Shown piece after piece: positions 1 to 8,927 of a DNA stretch of 64,000 nt. The translations under genes and the position numbers were made by a program. The notes under the pieces are model-generated. The model saw only the letters and a list, made by a program, of their open reading frames with translations. It had not been told where the DNA came from and did not search any database. The stretch is from Brevibacillus sp. DP1.3A. GTDB taxonomy: Bacteria > Bacillota > Bacilli > Brevibacillales > Brevibacillaceae. The DNA lies in contig NZ_CP085876.1 in assembly GCF_013284245.2 (NCBI RefSeq), forward strand, positions 4,862,001 through 4,926,000, written 5' to 3'. The first letter of the stretch is position 1. Every line of letters begins with the position of its first letter.

Positions 1-18
1 CGATACTGACAATACCTG

Positions 19-47
19 GACTTTGGCTTTTGGCCAGAGTCTTTTTT
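19..47 (+). terminator. Terminator of a gene left of the window
   Basis: A 9-bp stem (19-27 pairing with 33-41, one G:U) with a 5-base loop is followed by a T run. It most likely ends a plus-strand gene lying outside the window. Confidence 0.65.
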
Positions 48-86
48 ATTTGTATGGAGAAATTTGTAGTTGCACAGCACAAAAAA

Positions 87-114
87 GGTTACTATTATGG
101 TAGTAACCTTTTTA
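87..114 (+). terminator. Hairpin with T tract in the MFS gene leader
   Basis: Perfect 8-bp stem GGTTACTA/TAGTAACC (87-94 and 101-108), 6-base loop, then TTTTT. It sits just before the ribosome binding site of the MFS gene. It could be a second terminator of the upstream gene or a transcription attenuator for the transporter; the sequence does not decide. Confidence 0.6.
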
Positions 115-134
115 TTTGGAGAGGAGCTATTGTT

Positions 135-1322
135 TTGAATCCACGTGTCTTCATCTTAGCGATTGCTACCTTTGTTGTAGGTACGGTGGAATTGATTATC
201 GGTGGTACGCTCGATCTGATTGCTCGTGATCTTCAGGTATCGATTAGCGCTGCCGGACAATTGATCACCATATTCTCCCTTGCATTTGCCATTGCCGCTC
301 CTCTGCTCCTACATGTTACAAGGCGTGTCGAGCGCAAAAAGCTATACATGTATGCATTAGCGGCCTTTTTCCTAAGTAATGTGCTCGCGGCACTTAGTCC
401 GAGCTACGCTGTATTAATGACGGCACGCATCTTGAGCGCAGCAAGCAGTTCCATCCTGATTGTGCTGTCGATTACCATTGCGACAAGTCTTGTGGAACCT
501 GCTTATCGCGGCCGTGCCATTGGCGTTATTTTCATGGGGATTAGCGGTTCGCTCGTACTCGGCGTCCCTGTCGGATTGGCTCTGGGGAATGCCTTCGGAT
601 GGCGTGCCCCGTTTTGGCTAATTGCGGCTCTGAGTATCGTCGCGATGATTTTTATCCTCTTGTTTTTGCCAAAAGTACAAACTGCACCGCCCATTCCGCT
701 GCGTGATCAAATGACTACCCTCCGTAGCGGCAAGCTATTCAGCGCATTGTTTATCGTCTTGTTAATGCTGACAGGGCACTTGACTCTGTACGCATACTTT
801 ACCCCTTATCTGCAAACGACGATGAATGTGGACGCAACGACACTGAGCTGGATTTATCTCTTGTTCGGGATTGCTGCCGTTGCAGGCGGTGGTATTGGCG
901 GTTGGATCTCAGACAAATGGGGAGCAACCAAGAGCATTCTGTTCATCATTCCAGTGTTTGGCTTGATCATGTGTGTCTTGCCGTTTTTTGCAGGCTCTCT
1001 TTATTTGTTCTTGCCGATCATGGTAATCTGGAGTGCGCTTAGCTGGGCTATTTCGCCAGCACAGCAAAACTATTTGATCTCCTGCTCACCTGCTACCGCA
1101 GACATTCAATTAAGCTTGAATACTTCTGCCCAGCATTTAGGTATCGCCCTTGGCTCTCTGGCTGGCGGTCTCGTCGTCGAGCGGTCATCTGTCATCTACA
1201 CGCCTTGGGTTGGAGCCGTGTTCGTCCTGCTTTCGTTCGGGTTTGCCTTCTACTCGATCTCACGTCCATTTCAAGCACAGGAAAGCCAAGTAGCACAGCC
1301 TGCGCCAGGACAAAATGCATAG
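135..1322 (+). CDS. MFS transporter, DHA1/AraJ-like efflux permease
   Basis: A 395-residue, 12-helix major facilitator protein of the cytoplasmic membrane, of the drug/sugar exporter type (YdhP/AraJ relatives). The first helices contain the stretch GTVELIIGGTLDLIARDLQV typical of this family, and a basic loop (RRVERKK) after helix 2 corresponds to the MFS signature region. The start is TTG at 135 because GGAGAGGAG lies 8 bases upstream; the reading frame is open further upstream but without a binding site. It ends in a 1342-1361 hairpin. The substrate cannot be read from sequence. It is alone on the plus strand, so it is probably a single-gene unit. Confidence 0.85.
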   Translation: MNPRVFILAIATFVVGTVELIIGGTLDLIARDLQVSISAAGQLITIFSLAFAIAAPLLLHVTRRVERKKLYMYALAAFFLSNVLAALSPSYAVLMTARILSAASSSILIVLSITIATSLVEPAYRGRAIGVIFMGISGSLVLGVPVGLALGNAFGWRAPFWLIAALSIVAMIFILLFLPKVQTAPPIPLRDQMTTLRSGKLFSALFIVLLMLTGHLTLYAYFTPYLQTTMNVDATTLSWIYLLFGIAAVAGGGIGGWISDKWGATKSILFIIPVFGLIMCVLPFFAGSLYLFLPIMVIWSALSWAISPAQQNYLISCSPATADIQLSLNTSAQHLGIALGSLAGGLVVERSSVIYTPWVGAVFVLLSFGFAFYSISRPFQAQESQVAQPAPGQNA

Positions 1323-1341
1323 TGACTCGCAAAAGCAAAAA

Positions 1342-1369
1342 GCCGTCAAATCATTGACGGCTTTTTCTT
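1342..1369. terminator. Bidirectional terminator between MFS gene and sensor kinase
   Basis: 8-bp stem GCCGTCAA/TTGACGGC with a 4-base loop, flanked by A-rich and T-rich tracts. It can end both the plus-strand transporter and the converging minus-strand kinase gene. Confidence 0.8.
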
Positions 1370-1398
1370 ATCATCCTAGAATCGTTTTCGTTACGAGC

Positions 1399-2730
1399 CT
1401 ATTTCACTGGCAACCGGACGGTAAATCTCGTGATTCCCCGCTCGGACCAAACCTCAATTTTCCCCTTGTACTTGTGAACAACTGAATCTACGATCGTCAG
1501 ACCCGTTCCACGCGAGCCACATTTTTTCTCTGTTTTCGTGGTATAGCCATTCTCGAAAATACGTGCACGTTGTTCTGGCCATATTTCCGGTCCTGTATTT
1601 TCCACTCGGAAAATAACGTGTTCTTCATCACAGCAAAAATGAATGCTGACTCGCTTTTCCCCATCCGCTAACTCCGCCGCTTCAATCGCATTATCAATAA
1701 GATTCGATAAAATTTTGATCAGATCAATGGAAGGAATGCTATCGATTGGATCAGAACATTCTTCAAATTGCATCACGATTTGTTTGGATTTAGCCTGCTC
1801 CCATTTGGTGTGAAGCAATACCATTAAGGCAGGATTCGCAAACCTCACGGTGAGGTCCAGAAGCTTGGTTTCCTTCAGCAACGACTGCACGTAATCTCGT
1901 GCTTTTGGATAATATCCGCATTCGATCAAACCGTAGAGCACTTGCATGTGATTGACGAAATCATGGCGTATGGAGCGCATCGAACAAATGACTGAGCGCA
2001 ATTCATCCTGATAGGTTTCTTCCGTCTCGCCAACTGCTGCCTTGATGGCGCGTTGGTACCAGCGTTCCATGCAAAGAACCAGGAAGATGAGTACGACGAC
2101 AAACAAACCTTGAATCGCAAAAACAGGAATGCTGCTACGAACGACATCATTTCCAATGTCCTCGACGATGGCTACGTCCGTATCTACTCCGATGATTCCG
2201 ATGATTCTTCCTTCTCTATCTCTAAGCGGCGCACCCGCAGACATGTAGACCCCGTAATTTGGATCTCTGATAATATCTGAGTAGTACGCTGATGATCCTT
2301 CGTAAATCATTTGAATGTGCTCAGAAGATAGAACAATAGGCATACCGATATCAAAATTTTGCTGCGCACTTGGAGGTCTTGCGACGATCATCGCGCGACC
2401 ACTCTGCCTGTCTTCATTGACTTGAATCGTGTATAAATACAGCAGACCGAACTGCTCACGCGCTAGATTCAATTGCTGTTCGATTCGTTTATAGGCGGGC
2501 GTCTCTTTTACCGGATTTCGTAAAAACTCCTGATACGCGTCAACATCTAGACTGTCTGCTACCGTAGAAGCAGCTTTCATGCTTTGATTCGCAATGGAGA
2601 GTCGGACGGATTGAATCGTATTGAAATAGGAAATCGCGATGCTTACACAAGTCAAGATCAAAACAAGGATGCCAGAAACGAGCATAATGATTAGAACTCT
2701 ATGATTTTTTGGTTGTATTGGACTCGTCAT
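1399..2730 (-). CDS. Sensor histidine kinase, single-cache, Spo0B-type phosphoacceptor
   Basis: A 443-residue membrane sensor kinase of the DcuS/CitA-like style. Order: N-terminal transmembrane helix, extracytoplasmic cache/PAS-like domain (motif GIIGVDTDV near residue 190), second membrane helix, a Spo0B-type dimerisation helix with the phosphoacceptor in RHDFVNHMQVL, and a HATPase_c domain with N-box LIDNAIEAA and G-box GSRGTGLTI. The preferred start is ATG 2730, preceded by TTGAGGAG; an upstream in-frame TTG lies in an inverted repeat and lacks a binding site. No response regulator lies next to it, so it is an orphan here. Related kinases sense carboxylates; the ligand is unknown. Confidence 0.85.
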   Translation of the reverse strand: MTSPIQPKNHRVLIIMLVSGILVLILTCVSIAISYFNTIQSVRLSIANQSMKAASTVADSLDVDAYQEFLRNPVKETPAYKRIEQQLNLAREQFGLLYLYTIQVNEDRQSGRAMIVARPPSAQQNFDIGMPIVLSSEHIQMIYEGSSAYYSDIIRDPNYGVYMSAGAPLRDREGRIIGIIGVDTDVAIVEDIGNDVVRSSIPVFAIQGLFVVVLIFLVLCMERWYQRAIKAAVGETEETYQDELRSVICSMRSIRHDFVNHMQVLYGLIECGYYPKARDYVQSLLKETKLLDLTVRFANPALMVLLHTKWEQAKSKQIVMQFEECSDPIDSIPSIDLIKILSNLIDNAIEAAELADGEKRVSIHFCCDEEHVIFRVENTGPEIWPEQRARIFENGYTTKTEKKCGSRGTGLTIVDSVVHKYKGKIEVWSERGITRFTVRLPVK

Positions 2731-2747
2731 AATCTCCTCAATCCATC

Positions 2748-2805
2748 TGTTCAAAAAGTCGTCTTTTGATTACGCAGTTGTACTAAAAACACGACTTTTT
2801 GAACA
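2748..2805. repeat. MITE-like inverted-repeat element, short copy
   Basis: Perfect 15-bp terminal inverted repeats (TGTTCAAAAAGTCGT and its complement at 2791-2805) enclose 28 bp. The left half is nearly the same as the left half of the element at 41526-41613. It abuts the start of the sensor kinase gene. Confidence 0.75.
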
Positions 2806-2971
2806 TGTCTCTCTAATATTCTAGAGATTTCTACTGGAAATGTCTACATAATATGAATTTAGCTTCATTATACTTCTCGAAATCATACATTGAATTATGA
2901 TTCGGAATATTTTTATAATAAGACGAATACGAAATACCAATCTCTTTCCCTAGGAAAAAGGAGTGGGTTCG

Positions 2972-4156
2972 ATGGAAGAAAAATGGTTTGCCCGGCTGCA
3001 GGAGATTTATCCAGATCTTGTTACATTCAGACGTGATTTGCATATGTATCCCGAGCTTTCCTTTCAGGAGGAAAACACAGCGAAGAAAGTAGCAGACAAG
3101 CTGGCTTCTTTTGGTATAGAAGTCCAAACCGGTGTCGGCGGCATGGGCGTTGTCGGTCTCCTGAGGGGTGGAAAGCCAGGAAAAACAGTTGCGTTGCGCG
3201 CTGACTTCGATGCCTTGCCCATTCAAGATGAAAAAGAAGTACCGTACAAGTCCCGCATTCCAGGCGTTATGCATGCCTGCGGTCACGATATACATACCTC
3301 CGGACTTTTGGGAGTCGCACAAGTGTTGAGCGAGTTCCGTGATGAGCTCCCAGGAAATGTGGTATTCCTGCATCAGTTCGCGGAAGAGCTGCCACCTGGT
3401 GGCGCCAAAGCCATGGTAGAGGCGGGTTGCCTCGAAGGAGTCGATGTCGTGTATGGCGCGCATGTCGCCTCCGAGCTTCCCGTAGGCACTGTCGGGATTG
3501 GTCATGGCTACATTACGGCAGCAGCAGATAGCTTCGAGATCGTCTTGTACGGAAAAGGCGGACACGGTGCTTATCCTCATACCTCCGTTGATCCAATCGT
3601 ATTGGGAAGTCAGGTTGTCATGAATTTGCAGCAGATTGCCAGCCGTCAGGTAGATCCGCTAAAACAAGTCGTTTTGTCTGTTTGCTCCTTCGTGGGCGGG
3701 GGCGAGGCGTTCAACGTCATCCCTGATCAAGTAAGGCTAAAGGGCACAGTCCGTACGTATGACGAGGAAGTGAGAGTCGCGGTCGAGCAATCTCTGAAAC
3801 GCATCGTGGAAGCCAGCTGCCAGGCTGTAGACGCTACTTGCGAAATCGTGTACCAACGCGGCTACCCAGCTACTTGGAACGATGAGACAGAGACTCCGCT
3901 GTTTGTAGCAGAAGCCAAACGTATTTTTGGTGAGGAGCGCGTTTTGAAAATCCCACCTGGCATGGGCGGAGAGGATTTTGCTTACTTTGCCCAAGAGCGC
4001 CCCGCTACCTTCTTCATGGTCGGTGGACGCAACCCGGAGATTCAGGCGACGTATCCGCATCACCATCCCAAATTCGATGTCGATGAGCGCTCCATGATTC
4101 AAACCGGTCAGTTATTCATTGCAGCGTTGCTTGCCTATCAGGCACGTCATCAATAA
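2972..4156 (+). CDS. M20 family amidohydrolase/peptidase
   Basis: A 394-residue cytoplasmic metallohydrolase of the M20D group (N-acyl-amino-acid or hippurate amidohydrolase type), which removes acyl groups from amino acids or small peptides using two metal ions. Visible motifs are RRDLHMYPELSF near the N-terminus, the metal ligand block MHACGHDIHTS (about residue 100), the glutamates in HQFAEELPPGG, and the C-terminal histidines before KFDVDE. Start ATG 2972 has AAGGAG 8 bases upstream; an upstream in-frame GTG overlaps that site. A strong hairpin ends it at 4171-4198. The substrate is not determinable. Confidence 0.88.
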   Translation: MEEKWFARLQEIYPDLVTFRRDLHMYPELSFQEENTAKKVADKLASFGIEVQTGVGGMGVVGLLRGGKPGKTVALRADFDALPIQDEKEVPYKSRIPGVMHACGHDIHTSGLLGVAQVLSEFRDELPGNVVFLHQFAEELPPGGAKAMVEAGCLEGVDVVYGAHVASELPVGTVGIGHGYITAAADSFEIVLYGKGGHGAYPHTSVDPIVLGSQVVMNLQQIASRQVDPLKQVVLSVCSFVGGGEAFNVIPDQVRLKGTVRTYDEEVRVAVEQSLKRIVEASCQAVDATCEIVYQRGYPATWNDETETPLFVAEAKRIFGEERVLKIPPGMGGEDFAYFAQERPATFFMVGGRNPEIQATYPHHHPKFDVDERSMIQTGQLFIAALLAYQARHQ

Positions 4157-4170
4157 TCGAACAAAGTTGA

Positions 4171-4202
4171 AAGGCAAGGGCCTCTTGTCCCTTGCCTTTT
4201 TT
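4171..4202 (+). terminator. Terminator of the amidohydrolase gene
   Basis: 10-bp perfect stem AAGGCAAGGG/CCCTTGCCTT with an 8-base loop, then a T run. Confidence 0.85.
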
Positions 4203-4214
4203 CTGCCGCCATAT

Positions 4215-5381
4215 TCACACCTCGTGTCCAACAATCCAGTCCAGTCTTCTGCTCTGGATACGGGCAGGGATCGTTTTTAGCATAAAATGACGAGCCGCGA
4301 TGGCCAACGGATTTTCCCATTGGGTGACTGCCCCCATCAAGCGGGAACCTTTCACAATCGCATTCGCCCGCTTCTTCCGTAGCTCTTCATACATGTGCAA
4401 AGCATAAGCCGAGTCTGTATGATCTGCCACTGCCAAGCATCTGGCCAGCACGAGTGCGTCTTCCATTCCCTGACCCGCCCCTTGCCCCAGATTTGGTAGC
4501 ATCGGATGTGCCGCATCGCCCACTAATGTAACCCGGCCCTGACTCCATCTCCTGAGTGGTGCACGGTCGTATATATCATGCCGCAAGATGGCTGCATCCT
4601 CTGTCGCCTCAATCACTGCACGTACTGGCTCATACCAGCCATCCAGTCGGCGCAACGTCTCTCGCTTCCGGCCCAGCGGCCCATCTTTTTCTCCCTCAGG
4701 TGCATTGATGGCGGCAAACCAATGTATTCGATTGTTGCCGATATGGGAAAACCCGAAACGAATCCCCCTGCCCCATGCTTCAAAGCCTCCTCCTGATTCC
4801 AGCGGATAACGAGGGTCTTGGTAAGTAGCAATCCCGCGAATCGCCGTGTACCCGGAGTATCTCATAGACTCTTCACCGAACAGGCTCTTCCGCACACGAG
4901 AGTGAATCCCGTCCGCTCCGATCAGAATCGTTCCATGTGTACTTGACCCATCTGCAAAAGCGGCATAAACCCTTCCTTCTTCTTGAGAAAAAGAAACGAA
5001 CTGCTTGCCGAGAACCAATTCATGCGTCGAGATTTTCGACAAAAGAGCCTGCTGTAGATCAGCCCGATGAATTAAGTAGCTGTCAGCCCCGTACCGTTCT
5101 GCTTGTTCCGCGACAGGCAGCTCGACTAACAAATTTCCCTTCCAGTCGCGAATTCGTGCTGAACGGACAGCTGCCCCAAGCTCGCGTACCTCCTGTCCAA
5201 CTCCCAGCTTATCCAATGCCTTCATCGCATTGGCAGCCAAAACGATTCCAGCACCGATGCCTTTATGCTCCTTTGCCTGCTCATAAAGCGTCACTTGCCA
5301 ACCCTTTTGCTTCAAGGCAAGCGCCGAGGCAAGCCCGCTCAAGCCTGCCCCGATGATCAGCGCGTGTTTTTCGTTGCTCAT
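4215..5381 (-). CDS. FAD-dependent monooxygenase (aromatic hydroxylase type)
   Basis: A 388-residue group A flavoprotein monooxygenase, similar in plan to salicylate or 3-hydroxybenzoate 6-hydroxylases. It shows the N-terminal dinucleotide fold IIGAGLSGLASALALKQ followed by the ribose-binding E of TLYEQ, the DG motif IGADGIHSRVR (about residue 155) and the GD motif LVGDAAHPMLPNLGQGAGQG (about residue 285). Such enzymes use NAD(P)H and O2. It starts 15 bases after the cysteine synthase stop and is probably cotranscribed with it. The substrate is unknown; no aromatic degradation genes are adjacent. Confidence 0.85.
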   Translation of the reverse strand: MSNEKHALIIGAGLSGLASALALKQKGWQVTLYEQAKEHKGIGAGIVLAANAMKALDKLGVGQEVRELGAAVRSARIRDWKGNLLVELPVAEQAERYGADSYLIHRADLQQALLSKISTHELVLGKQFVSFSQEEGRVYAAFADGSSTHGTILIGADGIHSRVRKSLFGEESMRYSGYTAIRGIATYQDPRYPLESGGGFEAWGRGIRFGFSHIGNNRIHWFAAINAPEGEKDGPLGRKRETLRRLDGWYEPVRAVIEATEDAAILRHDIYDRAPLRRWSQGRVTLVGDAAHPMLPNLGQGAGQGMEDALVLARCLAVADHTDSAYALHMYEELRKKRANAIVKGSRLMGAVTQWENPLAIAARHFMLKTIPARIQSRRLDWIVGHEV

Positions 5382-5396
5382 CGCCTTTTCTCCTAA

Positions 5397-6311
5397 TTAG
5401 AAAAGATTCATACTCAAATACCGCTCCCCCGTGTCAGGCGCAATGCAAACGACCCGCTTACCCACTCCCAGCCTTTTGGCAATCGTGATGGCAGCAAAAA
5501 CCGAGGCACCCGATGAAGGCCCGACGAGAATCCCTTCCAACGCTGCAAGCTGCCGCATGCTTTGTAGGGCGTCTTCGTCTGCGATTTGAATGATTTCATT
5601 ATAAACGCTTGTATTGAGGATTTGTGGAACAAAACCAGGGCTCGTGCCTACCAGTTTATGTGGACCAGGCTTTCCGCCAGACAGAACCGGGGAGCCTTTT
5701 GGTTCGACGACAGCGATATACAGCTCCGGGAGCTTTTCCCGCAACGCTTCGCCTGTTCCGGTAATCGTTCCCCCCGTCCCCGCTGTGGCGACAAACGCAT
5801 CCAGTCGACCATTCGTTTGCGTAAAAATTTCCTCAGCTGTCGTCGTTCGATGGATGTCCGGGTTTGCCTGATTCTCGAATTGCTGAGGAATAAAGCTGCG
5901 TGGAATCTCTTTTTGCAGCTCTTGCGCTTTGGCTATTGCCCCCGGCATCCTCAGCTCACTCGGCGTCAAGACAACCTCTGCCCCATACGCTTTCAAAATA
6001 TTGATCCGTTCCTTCGACATATTGTCAGGCATGACCAAAATCGCGCGATAGCCTTTTGCAGCGGCATTCATCGCCAAGCCGATTCCGGTATTGCCGCTCG
6101 TCGGCTCTATGATCGTATCCCCCGGTTGAATCAGTCCTGCTTGCTCAGCCGTCAAAATCAGATTGTAGGCAGCGCGGTCTTTCACACTCCCGGATGGATT
6201 GAATTTCTCCAACTTCACAAAAACTTCTGCTGCTCCTTCAGGAACCATGCGCCTCAGTCGAACAATCGGCGTATTTCCAATCAATTCGGTAATGTTCTGG
6301 TAGACGCTCAT
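5397..6311 (-). CDS. cysK: Cysteine synthase / O-acetylserine sulfhydrylase
   Basis: A 304-residue PLP enzyme of the cysteine synthase/cystathionine beta-synthase family, forming L-cysteine from O-acetylserine and sulfide. The PLP lysine is in NPSGSVKDR (about residue 43), the substrate loop is TSGNTGIG (about residue 70), the phosphate-binding loop is ATAGTGGTITG (about residue 175), and the C-terminal PLP-nitrogen serine lies in GPSSGAS. Length fits CysK, which normally has 305-310 residues. CAGGAGGAG sits upstream of the ATG. Since it heads an operon with a monooxygenase rather than other sulfur genes, this may be a secondary paralog. Confidence 0.88.
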   Translation of the reverse strand: MSVYQNITELIGNTPIVRLRRMVPEGAAEVFVKLEKFNPSGSVKDRAAYNLILTAEQAGLIQPGDTIIEPTSGNTGIGLAMNAAAKGYRAILVMPDNMSKERINILKAYGAEVVLTPSELRMPGAIAKAQELQKEIPRSFIPQQFENQANPDIHRTTTAEEIFTQTNGRLDAFVATAGTGGTITGTGEALREKLPELYIAVVEPKGSPVLSGGKPGPHKLVGTSPGFVPQILNTSVYNEIIQIADEDALQSMRQLAALEGILVGPSSGASVFAAITIAKRLGVGKRVVCIAPDTGERYLSMNLF

Positions 6312-6412
6312 CGTACTCCTCCTGGAAAATTTGCCTTATGATTATCTCTTAGTAATACTATAAGAATAATACAATTTTTTCGACCTGAAAACGATAAGGG
6401 TGCTCAAATGGG

Positions 6413-6433
6413 AAAAAGCTCTCGAATGAGAGC
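6413..6433 (-). terminator. Terminator of the membrane-anchored coiled-coil gene
   Basis: On the minus strand a GCTCTC stem with an ATTC loop is followed by TTTTT. It ends the gene at 6445-7497. Confidence 0.75.
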
Positions 6434-6444
6434 CTTGTTCCTGT

Positions 6445-7497
6445 CTAAAAACCATACTTTTCTTTTGTCTGATTCAGTACATTCACCGCTTGTTGATACA
6501 GGCTGTTCGCGGTTTCTTTCACTTTAGCTTGTCCGCTTTTGTCTACCGAGCCTTGGCGCTGCTTCGCCTGCGCGATGGAATCAGTGGCCGTCTTGATGGC
6601 CGCATTGATTGCTTTTTCCCGTTTCTCGGCATCCGGCACGCTCGCTTTGATTTCCGCCCATATCGATTGGATATTCTTCATGTCGGTCTCCATGATGGCG
6701 GTCATTTCCTGCATGTTTTTGTTTTTATCCTGGATCGAACCATCCATGGTGTTCATCCCATCGACCAACACCTTCATACTGCCCAGCGTTCCTTGCATGA
6801 CCTCGAATTCCATTTTGCTCAAGCCTGGCTGCGTCGAATAGGTCCGAATCTCTTCCAACAGTCTTTGTAGCTCCGTTATTTGATCATTTGAAAACTGCGC
6901 TTCATCCGTAAATTGCAGCTCGTCCAAATACTTTGCCGTTTCAATCAGATCAGCCTCTAGCTTCCCTGTCTGTTCTACTTTTTTGGCGAAGTCGACACGC
7001 GCTGCTTCTTTGACTCTTTGTTCTGCTACTTCTTTCTTTTTTACTTCTGCTTCCTCGTTGATGCGCTTGGTTAATGTCGCCAACTTGCTCTCGAACGCGC
7101 TTTTGTTTGTAGCAACAAGACTCGTCAGTCCCTTATTTTCTTCCATAAGCAGCCCGTCAAATTGGAGCTCGTCACCATTCACTGTGCCGATGATATCCTG
7201 GCCAGTTGCCGGATTTTTGAGGGTCAACTGCTTCCCATCCATAGTTCCCTCCAGCAAGATCGACTCGGTTTTTAGAACAGGGATGCTGTCTTCCGTTTCG
7301 ACGATAGAATCTGTCATTTCTACGTTTACTTTCTCGTTATTTACCGTGACACTCGTGTATAGCATGCGTGTATCGTCTTCGTACAAATACCCTTCCGCCA
7401 GTGTCACAGGACCAAAGAAACGATAGCCTGCGTAACCCAGCAATGCGACGATGACCAGAGCCATGACGATCATAATGCTTTTGTTTTTTCCTTTCAT
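6445..7497 (-). CDS. Membrane-anchored coiled-coil protein of unknown function
   Basis: A 350-residue protein with one N-terminal transmembrane segment (about residues 8-28, IMIVMALVIVALLGYAGY) and the rest predicted outside the membrane. Residues 30-120 are a beta-rich region mentioning charged VNNEKVNVEM-type strands. From about 125 to 345 the sequence is highly charged and helical (coiled-coil). I do not recognise the family. An AAAGGGG site lies 7 bases before the ATG, and it has its own terminator, so it appears monocistronic. A cell-surface structural or sensing role is possible but unproven. Confidence 0.7.
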   Translation of the reverse strand: MKGKNKSIMIVMALVIVALLGYAGYRFFGPVTLAEGYLYEDDTRMLYTSVTVNNEKVNVEMTDSIVETEDSIPVLKTESILLEGTMDGKQLTLKNPATGQDIIGTVNGDELQFDGLLMEENKGLTSLVATNKSAFESKLATLTKRINEEAEVKKKEVAEQRVKEAARVDFAKKVEQTGKLEADLIETAKYLDELQFTDEAQFSNDQITELQRLLEEIRTYSTQPGLSKMEFEVMQGTLGSMKVLVDGMNTMDGSIQDKNKNMQEMTAIMETDMKNIQSIWAEIKASVPDAEKREKAINAAIKTATDSIAQAKQRQGSVDKSGQAKVKETANSLYQQAVNVLNQTKEKYGF

Positions 7498-7622
7498 GCT
7501 GCGACCCCTTTACCCACAAATTCTATTACGTTTGACCTGTTTTTCCTGCCAAAACGTGCCATAGTTTTATGATACATGAATCGCGGGGGAAAACCCTATA
7601 AGTCTAAAGGCCAAAACACTCA
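7498..7622. other. Noncoding gap
   Basis: No convincing gene. It holds the upstream region of the 6445-7497 gene, and a small gene follows at 7623-7751. Confidence 0.5.
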
Positions 7623-7751
7623 TTAAAAGTATGTGTTCCCAAAATAGTGACTTAAATCGAGGGTTTGACCTTCTTCGATTGTAATGGTAGAGACCTGATA
7701 TTTCTTATCCATTAGACTCAACGATAAAAAATCATCCCATTTTTGTAGCAC
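7623..7751 (-). CDS. Small 42-aa protein, unknown
   Basis: A GTG-initiated small gene, 42 residues, preceded by GGAGGGG at a proper distance (4 bases). The product is polar with an acidic C-terminal half (ITIEEGQTLDLSHYFG). Codon choice looks genuinely coding. I do not recognise it; it could be an intact small protein or the 3' remnant of a longer gene, although the good ribosome site favours the first. Confidence 0.45.
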   Translation of the reverse strand: MLQKWDDFLSLSLMDKKYQVSTITIEEGQTLDLSHYFGNTYF

Positions 7752-7868
7752 TATTCCCCTCCGTCAGTCTCTCTATCAAGTTATGTGAAGATTTTCCAAT
7801 CAATATTTTACCAATAGATAGAATCTAGGTCTAGGCTCCTATGACTCGCACAATCCACGGAACAGGAA

Positions 7869-7897
7869 AAAGCCGATGTCTACCAAACATCGGCTTC
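7869..7897 (-). terminator. Terminator of the sugar operon
   Basis: 10-bp stem AAGCCGATGT/ACATCGGCTT, 7-base loop, with AAAAA on the plus strand (T run for minus-strand transcripts). It lies directly after the ROK kinase gene. Confidence 0.85.
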
Positions 7898-7913
7898 TCG
7901 TACTTTCGTTTCG

Positions 7914-8927
7914 TTATACCTCAACCATTTCACGCTCGGACGGATAATACATGCCTGCAGCACCGAGCACCCCTGCTTCCGCTCCAATCGTAGTCAACTG
8001 GAGGCTCACTTGGTTTGCCATCCGAGAGATGGAGCGCTCGCGAATGACGTTCTTTGCTTCCGCAAGCAGCAGCTGTCCGTTCTTCATCACACCGCCACCA
8101 ATGACGATCACCTGCGGATTGAACAGATGGATCAGATTGGTCAGTCCGACCCCGAGATAATAACCTGCTTCCTTCATCAAGGTCATGCTGAGCAAATCGC
8201 CCCGAATCGCTGCCTCTCCGACCTCTCTAGCCGTTATCCTGCTCAGGTCATTCCCATTTTCAACGAGCAACGAGCTTGTAACACCCTGTAGTAGCTGTTC
8301 CCTAGCTCTACTTGCCAAAGCCAGCCCAGACGTGTAATTTTCCAGGCACCCTCTATTCCCACACACGCACAACGGTCCTTCGGGATCAAGCGAAATATGC
8401 CCGAACTCCCCGGCGCTATCGCCAACACCTGTAATCAGCCGTCCTCCACTGATAATGCCAGCACCAACACCCGTACTGACCGTTACATAGATCAAGTCTT
8501 TCGTGCCTCGTGCACTTCCAAACGCCCATTCTGCTACCGCTGCTGCATTGGCATCATTGATCAATTGCACAGCTACGCCAAACCGCTCCTGAAGTATCGC
8601 GCCGATCGGCACATCGCTCCAGTTTAGATTGCTCGCAAAAATGACCATTTGGCGCTGGGTATCAATAATTCCCGCAGTTGCAATCCCGATCCCGCGAATG
8701 CGCGAAAGATTGATTCCGCTATCGTCTAGGACAGTCTGCACCAAATCACCGATGCGTCCGATGACTGTCTGAGCTGCCTCTTCTGTTTGGGTCGCTGCGT
8801 TCGCCTGCCTGAGGATGTTGCCATGCTGGTCGACGATCGCGGCTATGATTTTTGTACCACCCAGATCAATCCCGATGGCATATGGTTTGTCTTGATTCAT
8901 CTTCCGCTTCACATCCTTGTTGTCCAT
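7914..8927 (-). CDS. ROK family sugar kinase (glucokinase-like)
   Basis: A 337-residue cytoplasmic kinase of the ROK family, expected to phosphorylate glucose or a related hexose with ATP. The phosphate-binding motif is IGIDLGGTKIIAA (about residue 20), the catalytic Asp lies in LINDANAAAVAEW, and the zinc-binding motif CVCGNRGCLENY follows GHISLD. No DNA-binding domain is present, unlike the ROK regulator at the operon head. The ATG directly follows the TGA of the isomerase gene (TGAATG), implying translational coupling; an alternative ATG lies at 8900. As last gene of the operon it suggests the pathway ends in a free hexose such as glucose. Confidence 0.85.
   Translation of the reverse strand: MDNKDVKRKMNQDKPYAIGIDLGGTKIIAAIVDQHGNILRQANAATQTEEAAQTVIGRIGDLVQTVLDDSGINLSRIRGIGIATAGIIDTQRQMVIFASNLNWSDVPIGAILQERFGVAVQLINDANAAAVAEWAFGSARGTKDLIYVTVSTGVGAGIISGGRLITGVGDSAGEFGHISLDPEGPLCVCGNRGCLENYTSGLALASRAREQLLQGVTSSLLVENGNDLSRITAREVGEAAIRGDLLSMTLMKEAGYYLGVGLTNLIHLFNPQVIVIGGGVMKNGQLLLAEAKNVIRERSISRMANQVSLQLTTIGAEAGVLGAAGMYYPSEREMVEV

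Noticed and set aside
2831..3580. 249-codon minus-strand frame
   Set aside because: Antisense to the M20 amidohydrolase and without a ribosome site or recognisable domain.
5586..6341. 251-codon plus-strand frame
   Set aside because: Lies opposite cysK; composition is that of a shadow frame.
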